From Longirhabdus pacifica (lineage in GTDB: Bacteria; Bacillota; Bacilli; Paenibacillales; DSM-105158), in assembly GCF_004115085.1 (NCBI RefSeq), contig NZ_QXJP01000016.1:23388-87387 (forward strand): a stretch of 64,000 nt of DNA. Reading direction: 5' to 3'. This document shows positions 43,386 to 53,542 of this stretch, in pieces (positions within the stretch are counted from its first letter, which is position 1; every line of letters begins with the position of its first letter). A model generated the notes under the pieces. It saw only the letters and a program-made list of their open reading frames with translations. It ran no database searches and had not been told where the DNA came from. The position numbers and the translations under genes were made by a program.

Positions 43386-43475
43386 TGACCATCTTATGAT
43401 GAATAGAGGTAATAAGTATAATTTTTATTTTTTAAAGAAAAACTAAAATAAGGAAAAAAAATGGAGGTGTTATAT

Positions 43476-43673
43476 ATGAATGACGATAAACAATTTTACT
43501 TACACTTATTTCAAGATTCGGGATTGAATGACCATACTTATCATTTTGCGTCTAAATCTATCATTACAGATACTCAGTTAAGTGAGACGCAAAAACTGAC
43601 GCAACTACAGTTAATGAATGAGGCTTTTGAACAAACAAGGCTAGAGGACATTACACCTCATTCCATTAACTGA
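43476..43673 (+). CDS. Small acidic hypothetical protein
   Basis: A 65-residue hydrophilic protein starting MNDDKQFYLHLFQDSG. ATG 43476 is 6 nt after GGAGGTG, a strong site; an earlier ATG at 43461 precedes the site and is rejected. It contains SETQKLTQLQLMNEAF, helical and charged. No family is recognised. It is transcribed against the surrounding operons. Confidence 0.62.
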   Translation: MNDDKQFYLHLFQDSGLNDHTYHFASKSIITDTQLSETQKLTQLQLMNEAFEQTRLEDITPHSIN

Positions 43674-43722
43674 GTTTTCATCTTATATAGTAAGAATAGT
43701 AAAAGAACAGTATGATCAAATA

Positions 43723-45510
<1,788 letters not shown>

Positions 45511-45610
45511 TTAACCATATAATGATTTCGGAGGACCTGATTGTTTCAGCGTATGTATACATGCCGAGCAGACTGCTCTTGTATATAAAATAAATATATA
45601 GACAAGAACT

Positions 45611-45703
45611 ACTTTCCTACGCTGGTATGATCCAGATCAGGTCCCGAGGGTTTAAGAACGCAGTCGTTCTAATCTCAGCCCAACATCAAGGGCTCCCCTA
45701 GTA
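45611..45703 (-). promoter_or_regulatory. TPP riboswitch upstream of thiC
   Basis: The minus strand carries CTAGGGGAGCCC, GGGCTGAGATTAG, CGGGACCTGATCTGGATC and ATACCAGCGTAGGAAAG, the TPP aptamer blocks. It is a second, sequence-divergent copy relative to the one at 563-643. Confidence 0.95.
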
Positions 45704-45918
45704 GTTATTCATAACTTTAGTTAAATGTTTCAACTCGATCATATCACATGCTCCTATGTTTGAAAAGAATACTTACCAATTTTTTAAAAAATAACTGGAT
45801 TTTGAGTTATCCCCCTTATAACGATGTCATGAATTGAGCAACATATAAAATGGAATGATATGTCTTTATCAGAAAGGAGTGCCTCAAGACATGTACGCTC
45901 GTATATGTCGATTAGCCT

Positions 45919-47196
45919 ATGATACATCTATTTTGGATATTTCCGTTAACAGTAACACTTTCCTATAGTATGGTTCCCTTCCTATTTAGCCGCGTCTTTG
46001 CCATGGGGGTGCTGAAAAAAGACAAGCAGCAAAAAGGCGTTGCGCTCACTTTTGATGATGGACCAGATCCAGCGTATACACCGCAACTACTGACCCTACT
46101 AGACCAACACAACATCAAAGCTACTTTTTTTGTACTGGGGGAAAAAGCGGAAAAACATCCCGAAATCATAAGAGACATCCATCAGCAAGGCCATCTGCTT
46201 GCCATCCATAACTACACCCATGTACCGAACTGGATGTTACTACCGAAACAAGTGCGTGAACAGCACATTCATAAGACAGCAAACATCCTTTACAACATCA
46301 CAGGGGAAAAACCTACATTGTACCGTCCGCCATGGGGTTTACTGAACCTATTCGATTACAGCATAAGCAAACAATTTCATATCGTGTTGTGGTCTAAAAT
46401 GTTTGGAGATTGGAAATGGGGGGAGCAGGATGTCGCGAAACGCTCCGCACAGTTAGTGAAGCAATTCAAAAAAGGAGACATCGTCGTCCTGCATGACAGT
46501 GATCAAACATTTGGAGCAAAAAAACAAGCACCGACATACATGCTACGCAGTTTGGCACAGTCACTAGAACAGTTACAACATACCGTCCCGTTTGTTAGAT
46601 TGGACGAACTACAGCATGTTCAGCAGCCATTTATCCCGCTATGGAAAAAAATTGTCGTGAAAACGTGGCTGCTATGGGATAAAGCCATATTAAAGACGAT
46701 ACACATCACGCCGGTAGACGAAGAAAATAAATTTATACAAATTCGTATACGTCCTTACAGCGGAAAAGGAAACATCCTGCTTGAAAACGGGGATATGCTC
46801 AGCAAGGGAGATCGAATTGTTGAACTGCATTTAAACAACGAGATGCTACATGAACTCGGCAAACATTCAACCTCTATCATCCAACTTTCTGTGCAACTCA
46901 TTCAACGAACAAAGCAACTGCTGCCTAAAATTAAAGCCTACATCGACCAAGAACAATTTGCAGATGTGAAAGGCTTATATAGCATTACGATGGTACACCA
47001 AGGAACAACGCGGCTCGGCTTTACGACACAAGATTTACCTGACAATATATTCGGAACATGGACAAAAAAATATTTGCAATGGATGATGATGATCGTGCAC
47101 CCACAAGGAGTCAAACGATTGAAAAATCAATCCAAACCACTACACCCCAAAATCATTACCATGTCTCGAAAAGCGTTGTTTGAGAAATATCAATAG
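45919..47196 (+). CDS. Polysaccharide deacetylase with C-terminal YkoP-like domain
   Basis: A 425-residue membrane-anchored protein. Residues 5-30 are hydrophobic. The NodB deacetylase domain spans about 38-230: ALTFDDGPDPAYTP (metal Asp pair), HNYTHVPNW where the family has H-x-x-x-H, YRPPWGLLN and VVLHDSDQ. The last 190 residues match the YkoP domain found behind such deacetylases. It probably removes acetyl groups from a cell-surface glycan. The start is uncertain: an AAAGGAG site at 45871 leads to ATG 45891 in another frame, which stops at 45968, while ATG 45919 has no site of its own. A frameshift or translational coupling is possible. Confidence 0.8.
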   Translation: MIHLFWIFPLTVTLSYSMVPFLFSRVFAMGVLKKDKQQKGVALTFDDGPDPAYTPQLLTLLDQHNIKATFFVLGEKAEKHPEIIRDIHQQGHLLAIHNYTHVPNWMLLPKQVREQHIHKTANILYNITGEKPTLYRPPWGLLNLFDYSISKQFHIVLWSKMFGDWKWGEQDVAKRSAQLVKQFKKGDIVVLHDSDQTFGAKKQAPTYMLRSLAQSLEQLQHTVPFVRLDELQHVQQPFIPLWKKIVVKTWLLWDKAILKTIHITPVDEENKFIQIRIRPYSGKGNILLENGDMLSKGDRIVELHLNNEMLHELGKHSTSIIQLSVQLIQRTKQLLPKIKAYIDQEQFADVKGLYSITMVHQGTTRLGFTTQDLPDNIFGTWTKKYLQWMMMIVHPQGVKRLKNQSKPLHPKIITMSRKALFEKYQ

Positions 47197-47389
47197 AACT
47201 ATGGATGAAATATGGAATAGTTTCCTGTACATACGAATAAACCGATATAAGATGGTTGAACAAGTTCATTCAACATTCAACATATGTATAAACTGGAGAA
47301 AAACTGAGATATAAGTTTACGCTTCTGTTGCCAGGCGCAAAGGTTGATGCAGAAATTTCTTCATCTTATGCTTAGTGATAACAAGCATG

Positions 47390-47418
47390 TTACAGCACTT
47401 GCCATGCAATGTTAAAAT
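47390..47418 (+). promoter_or_regulatory. Possible sigma-A promoter of the O-methyltransferase gene
   Basis: TTACAG (47390-47395), 17 nt, TAAAAT (47413-47418), about 84 nt before the start codon. The rest of the 305-nt gap (47197-47501) holds no gene. Confidence 0.5.
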
Positions 47419-47501
47419 ACAGATGAGCCTTCGTGATGATGAAGGTAGGTTCATGATCAAAATAAAATATAAACTGAGCATATGCTTATGGAGGAGATAG
47501 A

Positions 47502-48170
47502 ATGGCAACGGAACAATGGAAACAAGTTGACGACTATTTTACAAGTAAGTTACAAGCGCAAGATGACGCAACAGATTATGTTTTGGAAGCAAATCAGGAA
47601 GCTGGATTACCAGCTATCGATGTGTCTGCAAACCAAGGAAAACTACTATACTTATTAGCCAAAATGCGTGGTGCTAAAAACATACTAGAAATCGGAACAC
47701 TGGGTGGCTTTAGTTCCATTTGGATGGCACGCGCTTTACCAGCAGACGGAAAGTTGATTACACTGGAATACGATGAAAAGCACGCACAAGTGGCAGAGCA
47801 AAACATCGAAAAAGCGGGATTAGGTGATAAAGTAGACATCATGGTCGGAGCAGCACTCGACACGTTGCCGAAGGTAGAGCAACAAGGGCATACCAACTTT
47901 GATTTTATTTTTATTGATGCAGATAAGGTGAACTCCCCTAACTATGTACAATGGGCACTCAAATTATGTACACCTGGTGCCGTCATTATCGCAGATAACG
48001 TCGTGAGAAACGGGAGAGTTATTGATCCACACAGTGAAGATGAAGGAATCGTGGCAACAAGAGATTTAATGGATATGATGTCCAGAGAAGATAGAATAGA
48101 ATCCACGGCTATACAAACCGTCGGTTCAAAAGGTTACGATGGATTTTTAATCGGAGTTGTGAAATCTTAA
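47502..48170 (+). CDS. SAM-dependent O-methyltransferase (caffeoyl-CoA OMT family)
   Basis: A 222-residue soluble enzyme. ILEIGTLGGFSSIWMARALP near residue 60 is the SAM-binding loop, LITLEYDEKHAQVAEQNIEKA follows, and FDFIFIDADKVNSPNYVQWA near 137 is the class motif with metal-binding aspartates; IIADNVVRNGRV follows. Proteins of this family methylate catechol-type hydroxyls. The physiological substrate is unknown. ATG 47502 follows GGAGGAGATAGA. Confidence 0.87.
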   Translation: MATEQWKQVDDYFTSKLQAQDDATDYVLEANQEAGLPAIDVSANQGKLLYLLAKMRGAKNILEIGTLGGFSSIWMARALPADGKLITLEYDEKHAQVAEQNIEKAGLGDKVDIMVGAALDTLPKVEQQGHTNFDFIFIDADKVNSPNYVQWALKLCTPGAVIIADNVVRNGRVIDPHSEDEGIVATRDLMDMMSREDRIESTAIQTVGSKGYDGFLIGVVKS

Positions 48171-48215
48171 AAGGTACTTAGGAGGATCTTAGTAGGGTCT
48201 TAGGGAGGTCGATTC

Positions 48216-48380
48216 ATGCGTCGTTCTTACTCCGGAAAGTTATTGTTTTTCGTCCTAATTATTATTTCCATTCCAACGTTAATGATAGTAAGTAGAATCA
48301 TATCGCCATCGTTATTACTGCACATAGAAAACATTCTCATTATCTTATTGCTATTCGGTATATTACTTAAAATGAGATAG
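48216..48380 (+). CDS. Small two-helix membrane protein
   Basis: A 54-residue frame behind AGGGAGGT. It reads MRRSYSGKLLFFVLIIISIP, then a second hydrophobic stretch (NILIILLLFGILL) and ends KMR. It is 45 nt downstream of the methyltransferase. Unknown function. Confidence 0.55.
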   Translation: MRRSYSGKLLFFVLIIISIPTLMIVSRIISPSLLLHIENILIILLLFGILLKMR

Positions 48381-48534
48381 CACGAGCTAACATGAGATAG
48401 CAGGAGCTAACAGAAGTTAACATGATGGTTTTTTGCCACTTACCCTGATGTAGTCTACACCCCAAAAGTTAGAGTGAACATTGCACTAGTGGGGTGGCCT
48501 GAATGACTACCATGGGGTAAGTTTATTTATGTTT

Positions 48535-48960
48535 CTATCTTTCGTCTGTTAAGTCTGGTAATCCCCTGGATTGTCTTGTTTTGTTTACTAATTTTAATAT
48601 TCTCGGATAAAATCTCACAAACAGTTTAGCAACCCAAAAACTATAAAATACATTAGTAACAAAGTAAAAAGTGATGAACACGAAACTGGACAACAGCCCA
48701 TCTAGACTATACAAAGTATTGACATAATGCAATCCAACATATTGCTGGAATAATTCCATATACAACTCTATACATACGGCTAAAATATTATATGTAAAAA
48801 CGACGATCAATAACGTAGGTATCCACAATACAACAGACAAAAAGGCTGTGCCAATAGAGGATCTTTTTGTAGGTAAAGCAAATCCAAATGCTTGCAGCCA
48901 AAAGAATAAAAGAACGGCCGGTACCATCAATACTACAAGGTAAATAAAAGTTAACACCAT
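48535..48960 (-). CDS. Hypothetical integral membrane protein
   Basis: A 141-residue protein with three hydrophobic segments (LVVLMVPAVLLFFWLQAFGF, VVLWIPTLLIVVFTYNILAV, FVFITFYFVTNVFYSFWV) and a basic C-terminus. ATG 48960 lies 5 nt after AGGAG. No family is recognised. Confidence 0.6.
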   Translation of the reverse strand: MVLTFIYLVVLMVPAVLLFFWLQAFGFALPTKRSSIGTAFLSVVLWIPTLLIVVFTYNILAVCIELYMELFQQYVGLHYVNTLYSLDGLLSSFVFITFYFVTNVFYSFWVAKLFVRFYPRILKLVNKTRQSRGLPDLTDER

Positions 48961-49104
48961 CAAAACTCCTCATCTTTATCATATTTTTAGATATGTAACG
49001 TACACTCTCTATTTTCAAAAAAACCTATTCCATTTTAACATAATGAAAGCATAATATGTTTTATATTTCCTCTATATGTAATTCGCTGAGATTTATTTTT
49101 CATG

Positions 49105-49180
49105 TTCATATTTTCTGTTCATGTTTCTTGTTTATGTTTCGTATTCATGTTTCTTGTTCACGCAAAAAAAAGCAGCGGCA
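49105..49180. repeat. Direct repeat copy 1 flanking the siderophore transporter
   Basis: The sequence runs through variants of TTCATGTTTC and ends TTGTTCACG, an A run, then GCAGCGGCA. A close match is at 53430-53482, on the other side of the yclNOPQ-like operon. Upstream in this gap (48961-49269) no gene is seen. Confidence 0.55.
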
Positions 49181-49269
49181 AGCCACCACCTTTTTCTATC
49201 ATTATTTTTCATCCACATTTGCATACTTTAATGAGGTATTTCCATTTTCTAGAACATAGTAACTAGTGA

Positions 49270-50022
49270 CTAATATACAGCCATAAGCCCATAAGGACCA
49301 TCAATAATTTCTATTTTCGTTTCAAAAATATTGGTCAAAAGTTCTGGATTCATCATCTCTTCTACTGTTCCAAAAGCAGCAATTTGACCATTTTTCATCG
49401 CGCATATTCTATCGGAATATTTAGCAGCAAAATTAATATCATGCATAACAATCAGAATGGTTCGTCCAAATTCATTGGCAACCTGCTTCAGATATTCCAT
49501 CATTTGGACAGAATGAGCGACATCAAGATTGTTTAGAGGCTCATCTAACAGGACATACTCCGTCTCTTGACACAAAACCATTGCAACATATGCTCTTTGT
49601 CTTTGACCTCCTGAAAGCTCATCTAAATATCGATGTTCTATATCAGTCAAGTCTAAGAAATCTATGTATTTTGAGATAATTTCCTCATCTTCCTTGGTTA
49701 ACCTACCTTTCGAGTAAGGAAAACGTCCGAATCCAACTAATTGTCTGACAGTAAGTCTCGTAACAAAATGATTTTCTTGCCGTAAAATAGTCACAATCTT
49801 CGCTAAGTCCGTCGATTTTGAGGAGGATACATCCATATTTGCGATCATAATTTGACCCTCATCCATACTTAGAAGCCTTCCGATCATCAAAAGTGTCGTA
49901 GACTTTCCAGCACCATTTGGTCCAATTAAAGATGTGAAACCAGACTTTGGTATCTCAATATCCAAAGGTCCAATTTTCACTTGATCCGTATACATCTTTT
50001 TAACATTATTAATTTTTATCAT
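49270..50022 (-). CDS. yclP: Ferric siderophore ABC transporter ATP-binding protein (YclP-like)
   Basis: A 250-residue ATPase with Walker A GPNGAGKST near residue 34, signature LSGGQRQRAYVAMVLCQ near 137, Walker B YVLLDEPLNNLD near 158 and the switch histidine in VMHDINFAAKYSD. It starts inside the end of the permease gene upstream (4 bp overlap). Order and motifs match the petrobactin-type YclNOPQ/Fat system. Confidence 0.87.
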   Translation of the reverse strand: MIKINNVKKMYTDQVKIGPLDIEIPKSGFTSLIGPNGAGKSTTLLMIGRLLSMDEGQIMIANMDVSSSKSTDLAKIVTILRQENHFVTRLTVRQLVGFGRFPYSKGRLTKEDEEIISKYIDFLDLTDIEHRYLDELSGGQRQRAYVAMVLCQETEYVLLDEPLNNLDVAHSVQMMEYLKQVANEFGRTILIVMHDINFAAKYSDRICAMKNGQIAAFGTVEEMMNPELLTNIFETKIEIIDGPYGLMAVY

Positions 50023-51074
50023 AGTGACCTCCCCTTTAGAATCACAATTAAAAATACAATACCACCAAAAAATTCAATAAAAACAGAAACAGCTTGAGCA
50101 TTAAATACATGGTACATTAAAAAATATGCACTTGTTAAAACAAAGAACCCTATCGATAAAGCCATCGGAAAAATATATTTGTGATTATAAGTTGGTGCTG
50201 CTTGATAACTTAATATAGCAACTAGAAATCCAAAGAAAGTAAGTGGCCCAACTAAAGCGGTTGAGATGGACATCAACACAGCAATCAATACAAGCGTATA
50301 CATGATATTAGCTTGATATTTTAAACCGAACGTAGTCGATACTTCTTTTCCAAGTATCAACAAATTTAATTTATTTGAAAAACCAAAGAGTAATAATCCA
50401 ATAATGATAACTAATGGAATGACAATTGGAAAGTACTCCGGATTCGCATTATTAACAGAACCTATCATTCTAGTTAGCAAAAGGTCAAACTCAGATGGCG
50501 AAAGAAGTTTTCTCATAAATGCTGACACAGTATTTAACCCCGTGCCAATAATAATGCCAATTAAAAGCACAAATTGTAATTCTCCATACTTTCCAGACAA
50601 AAGCCATCCATAAAGGATTACACTCATCAAGACCATAAGACTTACCTGAAGAAAAAAAGGACCCGTTCCACTAAAACTAACCATTGTACCAGCACCAAAT
50701 AAAAACATGGTACTTGTATGAATGGTAGAGTAAAGTGACTCATATCCTAATAGAGAAGGAGTTATAATTCTATTATTGGTAATAGATTGAAAAGCAACGG
50801 TCGACAAGCTGTGGCAGATTGCAGCAATGAGCATGGCAACAACAGCTACCACTCTCCTTTCCACAACAGGGATAAAAGACGGCGAATCTACCGGTACTGG
50901 ATTGTTATAAAATAAAAGACCTAATGAAAAAAGAAGACCCAAAGTGGTCAACAATATTAGCAGTATCCAATAGCGTCTTTCATCTTTCCTAGTGCGGAAA
51001 CTACTTGCTGATCGTTTTTTAGTATGAAGGCTAAAGTTTACGTCGTCATTATTTCTATATTCTAAAGCGTTCAT
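50019..51074 (-). CDS. yclO: FecCD-family siderophore permease (YclO-like)
   Basis: A 351-residue membrane protein with about nine helices. ISTALVGPLTFFGFLVAILS near residue 265 is the FecCD coupling region. The first 30 residues are hydrophilic. It overlaps both neighbours by 4 bp. Together with the next permease it forms the heterodimeric channel. Confidence 0.87.
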   Translation of the reverse strand: MNALEYRNNDDVNFSLHTKKRSASSFRTRKDERRYWILLILLTTLGLLFSLGLLFYNNPVPVDSPSFIPVVERRVVAVVAMLIAAICHSLSTVAFQSITNNRIITPSLLGYESLYSTIHTSTMFLFGAGTMVSFSGTGPFFLQVSLMVLMSVILYGWLLSGKYGELQFVLLIGIIIGTGLNTVSAFMRKLLSPSEFDLLLTRMIGSVNNANPEYFPIVIPLVIIIGLLLFGFSNKLNLLILGKEVSTTFGLKYQANIMYTLVLIAVLMSISTALVGPLTFFGFLVAILSYQAAPTYNHKYIFPMALSIGFFVLTSAYFLMYHVFNAQAVSVFIEFFGGIVFLIVILKGRSL

Positions 51075-52087
51075 CTTAGCCTCCTTGGTTTTCTTTGTCG
51101 CAATAATATAATAATAAATACAACTGATCCTACGGTTCCAAGAATTAAAGAAACAGGAACTTCAAAAGGTTTTATAATGGAGCGGGAAATGATGTCACAA
51201 AAAGTGATGGTCCCCATTCCCATCAAACATACCCAAGGCAGATTACTTCTAATATTATCTCCTCTAATCATAGATACAATATTAGGTACAATTAAACCTA
51301 AAAACGGAAGATTACCAATAACAGCTGCAACAATACCAACAGCAATAGCAATAAGACCATTCGCCAGAAGAATGAGCGAATTATAATTTACGCCAACACT
51401 TGTTGCAACATCCTCGCCTAGACCAGCTAAAGTCAATCTATTCGCATAAATAAAGACAAGAATCGTAACAATCACAATGAACCATAAATATTCATACCTT
51501 CCAACTTGCACGGAGGTAAATGATCCTACAAACCATCCTTCTATCACTTGCGTCATTTGAAAAAAAAGACCCAGAAAAGTAGAAATGGAAGAAATTACTG
51601 CTCCAAGCATCAAACCAATGATTGGCACAATTAACGAGGAACGAAGTCTAACTCTTCTTAGCAGCAAAAAGAAAATCATAGTTCCAATAAAAGAAAAAAT
51701 AATGGCACCCGTCATTCTTAGCACTATCGTTGGTGCAGGAAATAATAAGTAGACAACGAGGAGACCCAAACCTGCCCACTCAAAAGTTCCTGTTGTAGTA
51801 GGTTCAACTAAACGATTTCGTGTTATAAGTTGCATAACGAGTCCTGCCATCGCTAAAGCAGCCCCTGTAAGCATTAATGCAATCGTTCTTGGAACACGAG
51901 TGATAAAAAACATTTCCATTCCATCTGCTTGTCCACGTATATCATAAACACCAGTAAACAGAGAGATAATACACAAACTAATAACAACCATAACAGCTAT
52001 TATAAAAGGTTTAGTCCATATTTTATTATGATAATAAAACCGGGATTGAGAGTTTGGCTCAATCCCGGTAATAGTATTTTTTCGCAC
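51071..52087 (-). CDS. yclN: FecCD-family siderophore permease (YclN-like)
   Basis: A 338-residue permease. VPRTIALMLTGAALAMAGLV near residue 64 is the FecCD N-terminal motif, and AVIGNLPFLGLIVPNIVSMI near 255 is the ATPase-coupling loop. The start is GTG 52087, 7 nt after AAAGGAG. It pairs with the permease downstream. Confidence 0.88.
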   Translation of the reverse strand: MRKNTITGIEPNSQSRFYYHNKIWTKPFIIAVMVVISLCIISLFTGVYDIRGQADGMEMFFITRVPRTIALMLTGAALAMAGLVMQLITRNRLVEPTTTGTFEWAGLGLLVVYLLFPAPTIVLRMTGAIIFSFIGTMIFFLLLRRVRLRSSLIVPIIGLMLGAVISSISTFLGLFFQMTQVIEGWFVGSFTSVQVGRYEYLWFIVIVTILVFIYANRLTLAGLGEDVATSVGVNYNSLILLANGLIAIAVGIVAAVIGNLPFLGLIVPNIVSMIRGDNIRSNLPWVCLMGMGTITFCDIISRSIIKPFEVPVSLILGTVGSVVFIIILLRQRKPRRLR

Positions 52088-52107
52088 TAGTTAAACTCCT
52101 TTATATC

Positions 52108-53109
52108 TTACTCAGCAAAAGCATTGGCAATACTATTAGACAACTCTATAAAAGTTTGTATTGATTCATTTAAGTAAGTATCCATTGGTGCATAAACAAT
52201 TTGTCCATTTGAAACAGCCGTTGTATTTTGAAGAGCTGGTGACTGATCAATAACATCTTGAGCAGGAACTTTTTCATTTATACCAGATATAGGAGCATCA
52301 CGATCTAATACAAAAATCCAATCTGGGTTACTTTGTGCAATAGCTTCAACTGAAATTTCGTCCCCTTGATGATCTGTAGAACTGTTGTCAACTTCTAGTG
52401 CCGGTGTCCATCCAAAAATTTCATACAATGGTCCCCAGACTCGTCCAGTGTAAGGAGCTGAAAAACCAATATCTCCACCAGAAACGATAACACTCATTAC
52501 TGTATCGTTTTCTTTATAAGCGGACTTTCCTTTTTCGATCGCTTGATCCAACTCAGATACCAGCTGTTCAGCTTCAGTATTTTTTTCAAAAATTTCTCCG
52601 AGAGCAAGCGTAGTTTCTTTAAATCCATCTATTAAATTTTGAGCACTATTTTCACTGTTAACGTCAAAATTTAAATCAATAACAGCAGCATTTGGTACCA
52701 ATTTCTTTATATCCTCATAATACCCTGCAAACCTTTGACCAATAATGACAAGTTCAGGGTCTACGGCAGCAATGATTTCAAGATTTGGTTCACCGTGACT
52801 CCCAACATCTTGAACATTGCTGTCCGTTACATATTGTGAATCTGATGACATGATCGGTTTTGGAACAGCAACTAACTCAATTCCCCAATCAGCTAAAGTT
52901 TCAAACGTTCTATTATCCAAAGCAACTACATTCTTAGGATTTGCAGGAACTGTAACAGTTCCATGAGCATCTGTAATTTCAACTGTTGAAATTTCTGTTG
53001 ACTCCATTACTTCTTCACTTGTTTCAGTTTCATTACTTGCACTTGAGCATGCTGCTAATATTAAAGCGAAAACCGACATGATTAAAACAGTTAATTTAAA
53101 TTTTCTCAT
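52108..53109 (-). CDS. yclQ: Siderophore-binding lipoprotein (YclQ/FatB-like)
   Basis: A 333-residue lipoprotein with lipobox LAACS (Cys 21). DAHGTVTVPANPKNVVALDN near residue 48, LADWGIELVAVPKP near 71 and IAAVDPELVIIGQRFAGYYE near 112 match YclQ/FatB-type binding proteins; YclQ binds petrobactin and catechol-type siderophores. It is the first gene of a four-gene operon, and a Fur box lies upstream. It differs from the orphan binding protein at 38440, so the cell appears to import at least two siderophore types. Confidence 0.87.
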   Translation of the reverse strand: MRKFKLTVLIMSVFALILAACSSASNETETSEEVMESTEISTVEITDAHGTVTVPANPKNVVALDNRTFETLADWGIELVAVPKPIMSSDSQYVTDSNVQDVGSHGEPNLEIIAAVDPELVIIGQRFAGYYEDIKKLVPNAAVIDLNFDVNSENSAQNLIDGFKETTLALGEIFEKNTEAEQLVSELDQAIEKGKSAYKENDTVMSVIVSGGDIGFSAPYTGRVWGPLYEIFGWTPALEVDNSSTDHQGDEISVEAIAQSNPDWIFVLDRDAPISGINEKVPAQDVIDQSPALQNTTAVSNGQIVYAPMDTYLNESIQTFIELSNSIANAFAE

Positions 53110-53259
53110 TTCCTATACCTCTTCCATTTCATGTTGTAATTTTTAAAAACTAAATGATTATGTATTGATCATACATTTTTTTACTTGATACTAATTTCAA
53201 TACTAATTTCAATCCTATTAAACTCAATTTTCATAGTGCATAGCTATAACACATCGCGT

Positions 53260-53280
53260 TGATAATAATTATCAATATCA
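53260..53280 (-). promoter_or_regulatory. Fur box upstream of the yclQ-like operon
   Basis: TTGATAATAATTATCAATA is contained at this position, a close match to the Fur consensus. It lies about 150 nt before the operon start. Confidence 0.78.
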
Positions 53281-53429
53281 ATTGCCATATTAATTTACTA
53301 AATAAAAGCGGTATTGTCAACCCATAATTATAGATGATGACATTTCATTATTTTTTATTTATTTACTTAGATGCCGAAAAATTGTAAAAAAGGCGGACGA
53401 AAAACGTGTGCAATGTATCCTTTTCATCT

Positions 53430-53502
53430 TTTATGGCTCATGTTTCATATTCAAGTTTCGTGTTCACGAAAAAAAGCAGCGGCACTCATTCCGCTACTTT
53501 TT
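53430..53502. repeat. Direct repeat copy 2 with bidirectional terminator
   Basis: TTCATATTCAAGTTTCGTGT then TCACG, an A run and GCAGCGGCA repeat the sequence at 49105-49180. AAAAAGCAGCGG can pair with CCGCTACTTTTT to give a terminator for the operon or for transcripts from the left. Confidence 0.6.
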
Positions 53503-53542
53503 CCATCATCATTTTTTATCCTCACTTGCATGCATCATCACG

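Noticed and set aside
48360..48430. Short repeats of AGATAGCAGGAGCTAACA
   Set aside because: Only two or three imperfect copies in an intergenic gap, with no clear structure or function.
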